Shown: positions 25,879 through 34,787 of the stretch, in pieces
Position numbering within the stretch: position 1 is the first letter of the stretch
Layout: every line of letters starts with the position of its first letter
Origin: Bacillus sp. FJAT-26390
GTDB taxonomy: Bacteria > Bacillota > Bacilli > Paenibacillales > Paenibacillaceae
Assembly: GCF_001682865.1 (NCBI RefSeq)
Contig: NZ_MAQX01000032.1
Location: forward strand, 758,146 to 822,145
Length of the DNA: 64,000 nt
Reading direction: 5' to 3'
The notes under the pieces: generated by a model
The model's database searches: none
Told to the model about the DNA's origin: nothing
What the model saw: only the letters and a program-made list of their open reading frames with translations
Program-made: the position numbers and the translations under genes

Positions 25879-25917
25879 AAAATAGCGGTACAGGGTCTAT
25901 TCCTGTACCGCTATTTT
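25879..25917 (-). terminator. Terminator after the locus B sulfatase
   Basis: AAATAGCGGTACAGG and CCTGTACCGCTATTT form a 15-bp perfect stem with a 7-base loop, flanked by A and T runs, ten bases past the sulfatase stop. It should work in both directions. Confidence 0.85.
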
Positions 25918-25927
25918 CTATTCTGGT

Positions 25928-27328
25928 CTATGGCTGCTTGCTTCCTGAGAATGTGGGATACTCCTGTGCGTGCAAGGGCCCGCCTTCCTTCATTACCGTC
26001 CATAACGGGTCGGTGTCGCTCTCCATCGAGGACATCATCTCGTCATGCCAATCGCTTAGCAGATAGACGGCTTCCTTGCATACATCCCGCAACTCCTCTG
26101 CCAGATTGCGCTGCTCATAGGGATCGTCCTTTAGATGGAACAGCATCTCCTTCGGAAATCCATGGTGACCGTCATGATAAGAGCGGATGTACAGCCAATC
26201 CTGGAACCTGACGCTTCGCTGGCACACATGGGCGCATTGCGACAGTACCAAATAATCTCTTCCCTCATCCATTCCCTCCGTAATGCTCTCCATATAGCTT
26301 CGTCCATCCCATCGGTCAGGACGCGCTGCTCCGACTAAATCCGCCAGCGTCGGAGCGAGATCGAGATGGTAATGCAGCCCTTCGTTCTTGATTCCCTTTG
26401 CTCCCCCCGGCCAGCGGAATATCATCGGAATCCGGCAAGTGCCCTGATCCGCCGTGCCGTGTTCAGAATAAATGCCAAGCTCGCCAAGATTCTCGCCATG
26501 ATCCGCACTGATGAGAATAGCCGTATCCTCCAAAATGCCCAGCTGCTCAAGCTTTGACAGCACCTGCCCAATATGATCATCCATATACCGAATCGCGCTG
26601 TCGTAATTGTCGATGATATGCCTTAGATCGCCATAGTTCTCTACTGGCTGCCCGTGTCTGGGCCACTTGCTGTAATGCGACTTTGCAAGCCGGTTCATAT
26701 CCGAAATGCTGTGCTGCCCTTCCTTCAGCAGATGGGATTGGAATACGTCCTCCGTCAGCCACTCCGGAAGAGGGGCCTCCCGGAAGGGATACCCATATGT
26801 CTCAGGCACCCGGTACGGCGTATGCGGGTCCCAGAAGTTCAAATGCAAAAACCACCGATTCATGCTTCCATTATCCTCCAGCCATTTTAATGCGGTAGGA
26901 AGCACTTGATGTGCCGACTCGATCCCGTTTTCTCCAATATTATGAACCTCATGAAATCCGGCATTAAATGTCCATGCGGAATGCCTGTCAGCAAATGTGC
27001 TGATCGTTGCCGCCTTGTAGCCCGCTTTCCGCAATACGCCGGGGAGACTCTCCCACTTAAGCCGATCCTCGAAGCCCCGGCTCGGTCCCTCCCGCCTCAT
27101 ATCCGCCGCTGTGCCGCCATGACCCGCAATGCCGGTATGGATGCCGAATCTGCCTGACATCAAAGCTGATCTCGAAGGAAGACATGGCGCGTCCGAGCAA
27201 TAATAGTTAGTAAAAACCACTCCCTCTTCCGCTATACGATCAATATTGGGAGATGTGTTACGGTGATACCCGTAGCAGCCCAAATGATCGGGACGGAGAG
27301 AGTCTAGATCGAGATAAACAATTCTCAT
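25928..27328 (-). CDS. Cys-type S1 sulfatase (locus B)
   Basis: A 466-residue sulfatase without a signal peptide. The start VYLDLDSLRPDHLGCYGYHR carries the metal-binding Asp pair (Asp7, Asp9). The formylglycine motif is CLPSR at Cys49 (CSDAPCLPSRSALMSGR). The distal metal site is TAILISADHGENLGELGIYS, and the C-terminus has the usual HLKDDPYEQRNLAEE. It lies between the importer genes and the divergent YesNM pair. An intracellular sulfatase acting on imported sulfated oligosaccharide is the natural reading. A maturase is not encoded nearby. Confidence 0.87.
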   Translation of the reverse strand: MRIVYLDLDSLRPDHLGCYGYHRNTSPNIDRIAEEGVVFTNYYCSDAPCLPSRSALMSGRFGIHTGIAGHGGTAADMRREGPSRGFEDRLKWESLPGVLRKAGYKAATISTFADRHSAWTFNAGFHEVHNIGENGIESAHQVLPTALKWLEDNGSMNRWFLHLNFWDPHTPYRVPETYGYPFREAPLPEWLTEDVFQSHLLKEGQHSISDMNRLAKSHYSKWPRHGQPVENYGDLRHIIDNYDSAIRYMDDHIGQVLSKLEQLGILEDTAILISADHGENLGELGIYSEHGTADQGTCRIPMIFRWPGGAKGIKNEGLHYHLDLAPTLADLVGAARPDRWDGRSYMESITEGMDEGRDYLVLSQCAHVCQRSVRFQDWLYIRSYHDGHHGFPKEMLFHLKDDPYEQRNLAEELRDVCKEAVYLLSDWHDEMMSSMESDTDPLWTVMKEGGPLHAQEYPTFSGSKQP

Positions 27329-27514
27329 CGCGGACAGCCTCTCTTTCCATTAATTCATCATTCCGCACCTTTGTAATGATCAAACTATCGCAGCTAGGCG
27401 TCACTTGCATGCGGAACTGCTTCCCTTTCCCTTTACCTATCATCCATATTATAATTTGTAAATAGTTTGGCTAAGTATAGAAAAAAGCGTTAAATTCATT
27501 GTTGTTTATTATGA

Positions 27515-27555
27515 AAGTGCATTCATTTAGATTAAATCTTGGTTTTGTACATATT
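27515..27555 (+). promoter_or_regulatory. Upstream region of the response-regulator gene, shared block
   Basis: AAGTGCATTCATTTAGATTA and, immediately after, TGGTTTTGTACATATT match the blocks at 25775-25836. TTGTAC at 27545-27550 followed by TATACG about 20 bases later could be promoter elements; that is a guess. Confidence 0.4.
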
Positions 27556-27622
27556 AATCATATTTTTTTCTATACGAATACATGAATACTATCGCTACGA
27601 TTGCTGTAAAGGGGGCATTACG

Positions 27623-29050
27623 ATGTACAAAGCGGTCATTGTGGATGACGAACGATGGATTGTCGAAGGCATAAAGGCAGGAGTCCGCTGGGAAAAGTAC
27701 GGCTTTCAGGTTGCTGGCGAAGCCGAGAACGGGCAAGAAGGTCTGAAACTAATCGAGGCGCTGCAGCCAGAATTTGTGCTGACCGATATTAAGATGCCCC
27801 TTGTCAACGGGCTTGAGCTGATCAAGCGGGGAAAGGACTTGTCGCCACGCACTCATTTTGCGGTGCTGAGCGGGCATGCGGAATTTGCTTACGCCCAGAA
27901 GGCGCTGAATTACGGAACGTTCGGCTACTGCCTTAAACCTTTTGAAATTGAGGAAATTGAAGCTTTGCTCGGCAGGCTCTCGCAGGTGCTCAAGCAGCAG
28001 TCACAGGCAGAACCGCAATACGACTCCCAGGAGCTGTATGAAGTGCTCTGCTCTGGGAATGAAGAGCTCCTTAAAGAGAAATTTACTGTTGTCGGCTTGC
28101 CTATAAGCACAGAGCTCCCCGTCACACCCATTGTCATACAAGGCTATCCGCTCCTTCCATACTCGGGAGATATTCACCATGTCCGCTTTCGCATGAACAA
28201 GCGAAGGGTAGGCTACTTCGTGTACAGCCATCTAACGAACCATTTCTTGGGTTCGCTTAACTTGTCCGGGAACAGCATCGATTACAGCATCGGCACCGGT
28301 CCTTCCACTTCCCGTCCTACCGATCTTGAGGCATCGCTGGAAGCGGCGTCCATAGCGTCTTACGGCTACTTCTCAACAGGCAAGAGCGGCATCTACCATC
28401 CCGCTTCCGCTGAGGAATCACCTATCGACTCCATTCTAACGGAGCTGACTGAGGCTCTAGCCCAGAAGGACCGCGTACGATTCGTATCCGTTATGGAATC
28501 CTGCAGGCCGATGTTCCAACATTTTAAGCTGACCATTAAGGATGCATATCTCATTTTCAATACGGTCATGTACCTTTTCTCGAGAGAAGGGGCAGCGGCG
28601 CAAACCCGGTTTCTGGAGGGTTATGACCAGCTCTATTATGACTATGGCCAAGCCCATGCGATGATTGATTATCTTATTAAGCAAACGTTAAAGCATTTTT
28701 CGGATGAGCTTTCCTTACGACTCGCAGGCGTAACGCATAGTCGCATCAAGGAAATATTGTTTTTTATCCATAATCATTTTAATCAGGAAATGTCCATTCA
28801 AAGCCTTTCAGAGAAATTTTTCTTAAGCCCTACTTATTTGTCCCAGCTGTTCAAGAAAGAAGTCGGAGAAAACTTCGTGGAATATTTGTCCCGCCAGCGC
28901 ATCCAATATGCTTGCAAGCTGCTCACCGAGACAGATATGACGGTTAGCCAGATTGGCGAGAAATGCGGCTTCAATGACTATTTTTACTTTACGCGAATCT
29001 TTAAACGGCTAAATAGCATGACGCCTACACAATACCGGGGCTCGCAATGA
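27623..29050 (+). CDS. AraC-type response regulator, YesN-like (locus B)
   Basis: A 475-residue two-component regulator. The receiver domain is residues 1-120: acidic pair VDDE (Asp9, Asp10), phospho-acceptor Asp55 in LTDIKMP, and Lys in CLKPFEIEE. A variable middle follows, then two AraC helix-turn-helix units at the C-terminus (EMSIQSLSEKFFLSPTYLSQ, FVEYLSRQRIQYACKLL, GEKCGFNDYFYFTRIFKRL). The ATG at 27623 has GGGGG 7-8 bases ahead; the longer frame from 27539 has no ribosome site. It overlaps the kinase gene by ATGA, implying coupled translation. It probably activates the locus B importer and sulfatase. Confidence 0.88.
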   Translation: MYKAVIVDDERWIVEGIKAGVRWEKYGFQVAGEAENGQEGLKLIEALQPEFVLTDIKMPLVNGLELIKRGKDLSPRTHFAVLSGHAEFAYAQKALNYGTFGYCLKPFEIEEIEALLGRLSQVLKQQSQAEPQYDSQELYEVLCSGNEELLKEKFTVVGLPISTELPVTPIVIQGYPLLPYSGDIHHVRFRMNKRRVGYFVYSHLTNHFLGSLNLSGNSIDYSIGTGPSTSRPTDLEASLEAASIASYGYFSTGKSGIYHPASAEESPIDSILTELTEALAQKDRVRFVSVMESCRPMFQHFKLTIKDAYLIFNTVMYLFSREGAAAQTRFLEGYDQLYYDYGQAHAMIDYLIKQTLKHFSDELSLRLAGVTHSRIKEILFFIHNHFNQEMSIQSLSEKFFLSPTYLSQLFKKEVGENFVEYLSRQRIQYACKLLTETDMTVSQIGEKCGFNDYFYFTRIFKRLNSMTPTQYRGSQ

Positions 29051-30828
29051 AATCCTTTAAAAAATGGTCCATTCGGACGCAGGTGCTGACCATTGGAGCG
29101 ATTATTCTAGCCATTATCCCGCTTGTCATTATTTTGACGTATCGTCAATCCAGTGCAATCATCGTCAACCAAAACACGCAGTACAACATGGAAATGGTAT
29201 CCAGTCTTCAGCAGCGGGTCTCCGACAGCTACGCTAGAATTTCCGGCATCTTGATTAATCTGGGCTACGATACAACCGTCCAAGACTTTCTGGTGGAGAG
29301 CGATAGCCTAAGGATCTACGAGCTGTCGAAGAAGGTACAGAGCTTGATGGGGGTAATCAAAAGCACCAACCCCGACATTGTCGACGTCGTCATTATGAAC
29401 AATTCCGGCAAGCATACGTCTCTGCAGGGCAGAATCAGCATCGTGAATGACATGGTGGGTGAGCTGGCGGAGAAGCAAGGCGAGGTCTATTATGGCGGTT
29501 TTAAACAAGCAGGCCCTTTCATCTTGCGGGACTCATTTCTCTTCGGCATGAATCTATACGCTTCTCGCAACACGTACCAATACGGAGAAAAAATAGGCTT
29601 CATTGCGGTTGTTCTGGATGCCAAGTCCATTCAGCTTGAAATCGAGAAGTTTCCAAGGCTGTCCGGCACAAGCTTCTACCTTAGAACGAATAATGAGCTG
29701 GTGTACGCAAATGCGAGCGGGCAGGAGCTTAATCTAGACGAGACAAGGCTGACTCTCTATTCCGGCTTTGGCGAGAGCGCTGTCATGGAGAAGATTGACG
29801 GTAAGTCCTATGCTATTCAATCGTTTCCCTTACCAGAGATCAAAGGCAACATTATTTCGGCGGTGCCCATCAAAAACCTGATTAAAGAGCTAGAGGGACT
29901 GAAGCGAACCAGCTACTTGATGCTAATCATTACGCTTCTTCTCATTACGATACCGTATTACGTGCTTATAATGAATTTATTGCGGCCTCTTGGAAAGCTA
30001 ATCGCGTTCATGAAGCGGCTGAAGAGCGGTAATCTGGACTTGCTGCATACGAAGGTAGAGCTGGAGGGCTACGCTGAAATGGAGGTTATTTCCACTCAAT
30101 TCAACACCATGTTGAACCGCATCAACGACCTGACCGAGCAGCTGCTGGAGACGACAGGTGCGCTGTATCAAGCCGATATCGAGCGGCAGCGCGCCGAAAT
30201 GTCGTTTCTGCAGAGCCAGATCAAGCCGCATTTTCTCAGCAATACGCTGGATGCTATTAAGGGAATCGCAATTGTTAAGGGAAATAATGAAATTTACGAA
30301 ATGGCCTCGGCCTTAAGCCGGATGCTGCGTTATAGCATCAAAGGCGCCAATGAAGTGACGCTGCAGGAGGAGATTAGAATTGTCGACTCTTACATTACGA
30401 TCCATCAGGGGAGATTTCCAGGAAGAATTCAGTACGAGCAATACATTTCGGAGGAGCTGAGCGAGATTCTCATTCCGAAAATGATTATTCAACCGATTGT
30501 CGAAAATGCGCTGACTCACGGGCTGGAGCCGTCTGAAAGCGGGGGCAAAGTTATCATCCAGACAGAGATCTATGATGCTCGTCACATAGAGATCATGGTG
30601 ACGGACAATGGCGTCGGCATGGAGCCGCAACGGCTGAAGCAAGTGAGAAATGCCCTTATCTCCAAGGACCCCGAGGCCAATCAGCATATCGGGATGAAAA
30701 ATGTAAATGATCGAATTCGCCTCCATTACGGAGAGGGAGCCGGGATCACCATTAATAGCTGGCTTGGAAGCGGCACCGTCGTCCGCGTGCGGCTTCCTGT
30801 GCCGACTAATTTTAACTATCGCTTATGA
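29047..30828 (+). CDS. Sensor histidine kinase, YesM-like (locus B)
   Basis: A 593-residue membrane kinase. It has an N-terminal helix (residues 12-32), an extracellular dCache-like sensor to about 280, and a second helix (SYLMLIITLLLITIPYYVLI). A HAMP domain follows, and then the His_kinase/YesM core with phospho-acceptor His395 in QIKPHFLSNTLDAI. The ATPase part has MIIQPIVENALTHGL (N-box) and VTDNGVGME (G1). The partner is the response regulator with which it overlaps by four bases. It likely senses an extracellular glycan or its binding protein. Confidence 0.88.
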   Translation: MKSFKKWSIRTQVLTIGAIILAIIPLVIILTYRQSSAIIVNQNTQYNMEMVSSLQQRVSDSYARISGILINLGYDTTVQDFLVESDSLRIYELSKKVQSLMGVIKSTNPDIVDVVIMNNSGKHTSLQGRISIVNDMVGELAEKQGEVYYGGFKQAGPFILRDSFLFGMNLYASRNTYQYGEKIGFIAVVLDAKSIQLEIEKFPRLSGTSFYLRTNNELVYANASGQELNLDETRLTLYSGFGESAVMEKIDGKSYAIQSFPLPEIKGNIISAVPIKNLIKELEGLKRTSYLMLIITLLLITIPYYVLIMNLLRPLGKLIAFMKRLKSGNLDLLHTKVELEGYAEMEVISTQFNTMLNRINDLTEQLLETTGALYQADIERQRAEMSFLQSQIKPHFLSNTLDAIKGIAIVKGNNEIYEMASALSRMLRYSIKGANEVTLQEEIRIVDSYITIHQGRFPGRIQYEQYISEELSEILIPKMIIQPIVENALTHGLEPSESGGKVIIQTEIYDARHIEIMVTDNGVGMEPQRLKQVRNALISKDPEANQHIGMKNVNDRIRLHYGEGAGITINSWLGSGTVVRVRLPVPTNFNYRL

Positions 30829-30858
30829 AAGATGCTGACGCTCGAAAGCATGAACTCC

Positions 30859-32943
30859 TTACATTTTAAAATGATTAAGCTGCTCTTTCGAAATGTTCGT
30901 CATATGAAGCAATTCATCCGCAGACTCTAATAACGTTTTCATCAACCCTGCCTGAGCAGTCACCGATGCAGATGCGTAATTGGTATTTTCAGCAGATTGT
31001 TTGGCAATATCCGCTACTTCATGGACGGATGCGGTGACCTGCTCTGAGCTTGCTGAGATTTGCTCCGTTAAATTCGTTACCTGCTGCACTTGATCTACTA
31101 ATTTCTGAGATGACGCCAGTATTCCTGTAAAGATGTCATTTGCGCTATTGATCGTTTCGATTCCTTTGTCAACCTCGATTTTCTCGCTTGTCATGGATGC
31201 GCCTAAACGATTAATCTTTTCCGTAATCGCTGTTAATTTGTCTGATATATCATCTGTAGAGAGCTTAGACTGGCTGGCTAGCTTCTGAATTTCTGAAGCG
31301 ACTACTGCAAAGCCTCTCCCATGCTCCCCAGCACGCGCAGCCTCTATGGAAGCGTTCAGCGCGAGTATGTTTGTTTGAGCCGAGATTTTTGCTATTATGG
31401 CAACCATTCCCTGTACCTGTTCGGATTGGCTCGTTAGGAATTCTACTAACTCACCAGAGCTCATAACGGAATGATTAATTTTGTTCATCTGGTTGAAAGC
31501 ATCTTCAATCGCAAGCTGGCCCTGAACAGCCTGTTGATGTGAATGAGACGATTCATTAAGAACATCTTGAGCGGATTCAACTATGCGCTGAATATTAATC
31601 GCAATTTCATTCATGGCCGTCGAGCTTTCTTCCGAATTGATGAATTGCGTTTGCGTTCCACTGCTTAACTCGACCATCTTACTATTGATATTATCCATTT
31701 CCGCTACGGATTGCGTGATCGCCTTCGTTAATTCGGATGAGGATAGAGATACTTTACTGCTCGTAGCTTTGCTTGCGCTGATCATATTTCTAAACTCATT
31801 GATAACTGTATTGATAGGCTTAACGATGTCCCCAACTTCATCTCTCGTATAGGGAACAAGCCGATTGGTTAAGTCACCTTGGCTAACTTGAATGAGAGAC
31901 GTATTTATATAGGCAATCGACTTCTTGACCGAAATATAAAAGCCTATAAAAATATATAATAAAATGATAAATCCAATCATAACGGCGATATTAAATATCA
32001 TTGCTTTATTCTCATAGGCGTCTACTCTATTCTTGATTAACCCGTCCAATAACGTTAACTCCAAATGATATAGCTCTGAATTATTTTGAATAAATGCCGT
32101 AGCTATTTGAAAATATTCACTCGCCGGAAGCTCCAGTGCTGCTGCATTCAGCAGCTCTTTATTAACGAGCCCAGTAAATTTGTCCCTTTCCTCTTCGAGC
32201 TTTATTCTAGATGCTTCAAGCTCCGTACTTAATGAAGGATTTTGTTCGATGACCGATTTGATCCCGTTGCTAATATCATTCGTGGAATAGCTCAGCAGCG
32301 AAGTCAAAGACAATAGCTGATCACGCTGCTCCTGGGTCATCGACTTAACCGTCAAGTATTCTGCCCCTAAATCACGGATTTGCGCAAGCTTTTCCGTTGC
32401 AAAAGGGATTTTGTTAATGACCCCATCCATCAAATAGTAGCTGTCCAGATCGGGATCAAGAATTAAATTCGAGGAGTCTCCAACCTTCGCAATAAGCTTG
32501 ATGCCCCGGTCAATTAAGCGGGTGTAGCTTTCCGAATCGGTTGTACTTATATTTTGCCAATCGCCATGCATGTCACGCAAAGCACCTTCAATCTTTAATT
32601 TTTTTCCCAGCTTATCCTCTACTGCAAAAGCCTGTTGAAAGGCTTGTTCTATCTCACCATTATTTTTGTCTATTTGTTCTTTTACAGAAGCGTCATTATG
32701 GAATGAATAGATATGATATAATCCTCGGCTTTGCTGCATTTTCGCAATTACTACTTGCAGGGGAGATATGTATGCTACGCCAATTCTCTCTTTCGCATTA
32801 AATGAAATTAGATCACTAGATTGGCCCTGATACATATATGACATCACTACCATTGGAATAAAAATCAACAAACCGATAACGATAAACTTATACGCATACC
32901 TCAGCCTTCGTATTAATTGCTCGGACAACCAAAATAAGTTCAT
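30859..32943 (-). CDS. Methyl-accepting chemotaxis protein
   Basis: A 694-residue transmembrane chemoreceptor. The first helix is KFIVIGLLIFIPMVVMSYM. A mostly helical extracellular sensor (~60-315) with SNLILDPDLDSYYLMDGVIN resembles NIT-type or related helical sensors. The second helix is MIFNIAVMIGFIILLYIFIG, then a HAMP domain (VSQGDLTNRLVPYTRDEVGD) and the signalling hairpin, whose tip contains ISAQTNILALNASIEAARAG. The ATG at 32943 has AAGGAAG ahead; the longer frame to 33063 would begin inside a terminator and is rejected. No che genes are nearby. Confidence 0.87.
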   Translation of the reverse strand: MNLFWLSEQLIRRLRYAYKFIVIGLLIFIPMVVMSYMYQGQSSDLISFNAKERIGVAYISPLQVVIAKMQQSRGLYHIYSFHNDASVKEQIDKNNGEIEQAFQQAFAVEDKLGKKLKIEGALRDMHGDWQNISTTDSESYTRLIDRGIKLIAKVGDSSNLILDPDLDSYYLMDGVINKIPFATEKLAQIRDLGAEYLTVKSMTQEQRDQLLSLTSLLSYSTNDISNGIKSVIEQNPSLSTELEASRIKLEEERDKFTGLVNKELLNAAALELPASEYFQIATAFIQNNSELYHLELTLLDGLIKNRVDAYENKAMIFNIAVMIGFIILLYIFIGFYISVKKSIAYINTSLIQVSQGDLTNRLVPYTRDEVGDIVKPINTVINEFRNMISASKATSSKVSLSSSELTKAITQSVAEMDNINSKMVELSSGTQTQFINSEESSTAMNEIAINIQRIVESAQDVLNESSHSHQQAVQGQLAIEDAFNQMNKINHSVMSSGELVEFLTSQSEQVQGMVAIIAKISAQTNILALNASIEAARAGEHGRGFAVVASEIQKLASQSKLSTDDISDKLTAITEKINRLGASMTSEKIEVDKGIETINSANDIFTGILASSQKLVDQVQQVTNLTEQISASSEQVTASVHEVADIAKQSAENTNYASASVTAQAGLMKTLLESADELLHMTNISKEQLNHFKM

Positions 32944-33040
32944 ATAACACTTCCTTCTACTCGTGATGGACTCTTTATTGTATTTCGGCATTTGTTCCAA
33001 AAATATTTCTACAAATTTCGATAAAATCCTTTTTATGGCT

Positions 33041-33087
33041 AAAAAAATCCGGTTCTTCTGCACTAAGGCAAAAGAACCGGATTTTTT
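33041..33087 (-). terminator. Hairpin terminator upstream of the chemoreceptor gene
   Basis: AAAAATCCGGTTCTT pairs with AAGAACCGGATTTTT, with a 14-base loop, flanked by A and T runs. It insulates the chemoreceptor gene from minus-strand transcripts arriving from the right and can also stop plus-strand transcripts. Confidence 0.75.
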
Positions 33088-33116
33088 ATCGTTAAGAACC
33101 GGCGCCGTATTCTAAG

Positions 33117-33167
33117 CTCATCCAGAAGCGATCAACTGCGCATAGAAAAGCCGCTTCATCCCTATGA
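33117..33167 (+). pseudogene. Orphan C-terminal tail of an MFS gene
   Basis: The plus strand reads LIQKRSTAHRKAASSL followed by TGA. This is nearly the same as the last 17 codons of the MFS gene at 11565-12842 (LFRQKRSTAHKKAAPSL), including the same stop-in-hairpin arrangement. About 65 bases (33121-33185 against 12797-12861) match with only a few substitutions. The rest of the gene is missing. It is the scar of a duplicated or deleted MFS paralogue. Confidence 0.7.
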
Positions 33168-33173
33168 AGCGGC
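33144..33173 (-). terminator. Duplicate copy of the MFS-tail terminator
   Basis: GCCGCTTCAT (33150-33159) pairs with ATGAAGCGGC (33164-33173) with a 4-base loop; on the minus strand TTTTC follows. It now serves the small membrane protein gene at 33199. Confidence 0.65.
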
Positions 33174-33198
33174 CGCAAAGCTTGTTTTATTCAATTAA

Positions 33199-33513
33199 TT
33201 AAGAATTAAAATTTTGAGCGGTGCCTTTGCCTCTTTGAGCAGCCGTCACCATGATTAAAATTGCCGAAACCAGATGCAGAACCCATCCCAGGAAAGGGAT
33301 CCACGCTAGCAGCGAAGTTACGATGCCCACCGCCGAACCGTACTTAGGCTCATTGTTTTTGCTGGAAAGTACAAAGGCAACAATATGTAAGATTAACATA
33401 ACGCCCAAAGCTGAATACCAGCTTGAGATAACGATTGAACCGCCGATAATTGGAATAGCCAAAATAAGTTCCAATATTCCCGTTATCCATTTCAAAATTC
33501 TAGATCCTGTCAA
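33199..33513 (-). CDS. Small membrane protein, three helices
   Basis: A 104-residue protein starting at TTG (33511-33513), supported by AAGGAGG 8 bases ahead; the longer frame to 33570 lacks such a site. Three hydrophobic segments are visible: WITGILELILAIPIIGGSIV, ALGVMLILHIVAFVLSS and TSLLAWIPFLGWVLHLVSAI. The C-terminus is short and basic. It resembles a group of short membrane proteins annotated as hypothetical in bacilli. No function can be assigned. Confidence 0.65.
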   Translation of the reverse strand: MTGSRILKWITGILELILAIPIIGGSIVISSWYSALGVMLILHIVAFVLSSKNNEPKYGSAVGIVTSLLAWIPFLGWVLHLVSAILIMVTAAQRGKGTAQNFNS

Positions 33514-33620
33514 AATAATACGCCTCCTTGGGTAATCTTTCCTACACATTGTAACAAATTCGACAAACATATTATAGCCTTTTTTTCATATTTATGTACT
33601 CATTTCCATTTTGGCGCATG

Positions 33621-33655
33621 AAGAAAGAGAGCACCTCACGAGAGGCGCTCTCTTC
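33621..33655 (-). terminator. Terminator after glgD
   Basis: On the minus strand AAGAGAGCGCCTC and GAGGTGCTCTCTT pair (one G-T wobble) and are followed by TCTT. It lies 9 bases past the glgD stop. Confidence 0.75.
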
Positions 33656-33663
33656 CATCCAAA

Positions 33664-34776
33664 CTATATTCTGCTCTTCTTGGAAAAGACCGTTGGCGAC
33701 GTTTCCTCCCCGACCAGCTTATTGCCGCGTGTGACGTATACCTCTTTATCGAGAATGACATTATCCAGCGAGGAGTCCTCTTCGATCACGCATTTTTGCA
33801 TTAAAATGCTGTTTCGCACGACCGCCCCTTTCCCAATTCGAACGCCCCGGAACAAAATGCTGTTTTCCACTGTTCCTTCAATAATACAGCCGTTAGCCAC
33901 CTGTGAATTCGTTACGACAGCGCTATTCGCATATCTGGCTGGCGGTTCATCCTTAATCTTGGTGTAGATCACGCCAGGCTGGTAGAAGAGGGACTTCCAT
34001 ACTTCCGGATTCAGCAGCTCCTTGCTGTATTTGTAATAGTTTTGAACGGAATTGATGACGGCCAGATACCCTTTGTACTCATACCCATACACTTTTAATA
34101 CGCTTAAGTTCCGAATAATGACATGCCGCACCAGATCATAGTAGTTTTGATTCACGCTTTTTTTGACCAGCTCCATGAGCAGCTCTTTCTTAATGATGAT
34201 CATCCGCATATAGGCTTTGTTGCTCTTTTTTGTCTGGCGGTTCTCCGTCATGCGGACAACCCGTCCGTCCTCGGCTAAATCCAGCGTGATCAGGTTAGAA
34301 AAATCCTCGCTTCCTTCGTCCATTTCCTTATAGATAACGGTGATATCCGCATTGGTCCTTTGGTGGTTCTCCACCGCCTCGGTATAGTTGATATTGCAGA
34401 TCATATGGCTGCTCGATACAACAACAAATTCCTCCGTGCTGCGGTTAAAATATTCCAGAGAGCCGTAAAAATTTTGCAAATCGCCGTTAAAGCCCGGGAC
34501 GTTGCTATTGTTGGGCGGCAAAATGAACAGCCCTCGGTACTTTCGATCCAAGTCCCATTCTTTCCCCGAACCCAAATGGTCGATGATGGAACGGTAATTG
34601 TTATGGGCGAGCACCGCCACATTGTTAATTCCCGAATTCACCATGTTGGATAATACGAAGTCTATTAACCGGTATCTGCCGCCGAAGGGAACCGTGGCCG
34701 TAGCCCGCGAGTAAGTCAATTCATGCAGCAGCGGCTGGTTGATGCTGAGATTGATGACACCTAACACATTATTCAT
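33664..34776 (-). CDS. glgD: Glucose-1-phosphate adenylyltransferase subunit GlgD
   Basis: A 370-residue nucleotidyltransferase-like protein with an N-terminal Rossmann-type domain (ATVPFGGRYRLIDFVLSNMV) and a C-terminal left-handed beta-helix (NCIIEGTVENSILFRGVRIG). The N-terminal GGxGxRLxxLT loop of true pyrophosphorylases is absent; the protein opens NNVLGVINLSINQPLLHELT. That is the mark of the GlgD regulatory subunit in firmicutes. It should assemble with GlgC to make ADP-glucose for glycogen. The ATG at 34776 has AGGAG 8 bases ahead; a GTG at 34785 overlaps that site. glgC lies immediately upstream. Confidence 0.9.
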   Translation of the reverse strand: MNNVLGVINLSINQPLLHELTYSRATATVPFGGRYRLIDFVLSNMVNSGINNVAVLAHNNYRSIIDHLGSGKEWDLDRKYRGLFILPPNNSNVPGFNGDLQNFYGSLEYFNRSTEEFVVVSSSHMICNINYTEAVENHQRTNADITVIYKEMDEGSEDFSNLITLDLAEDGRVVRMTENRQTKKSNKAYMRMIIIKKELLMELVKKSVNQNYYDLVRHVIIRNLSVLKVYGYEYKGYLAVINSVQNYYKYSKELLNPEVWKSLFYQPGVIYTKIKDEPPARYANSAVVTNSQVANGCIIEGTVENSILFRGVRIGKGAVVRNSILMQKCVIEEDSSLDNVILDKEVYVTRGNKLVGEETSPTVFSKKSRI

Positions 34777-34787
34777 CGCATTCACTC

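Noticed and set aside
25866..25886. Short TTG frame with AGAGGAGGG ahead of it
   Set aside because: Only six sense codons long and ending at the terminator stem; reported only as part of the shared promoter-like block.
32944..33063. N-terminal extension of the chemoreceptor
   Set aside because: It would begin inside a hairpin terminator and has no ribosome site; the ATG at 32943 has both a site and the expected membrane-helix start.
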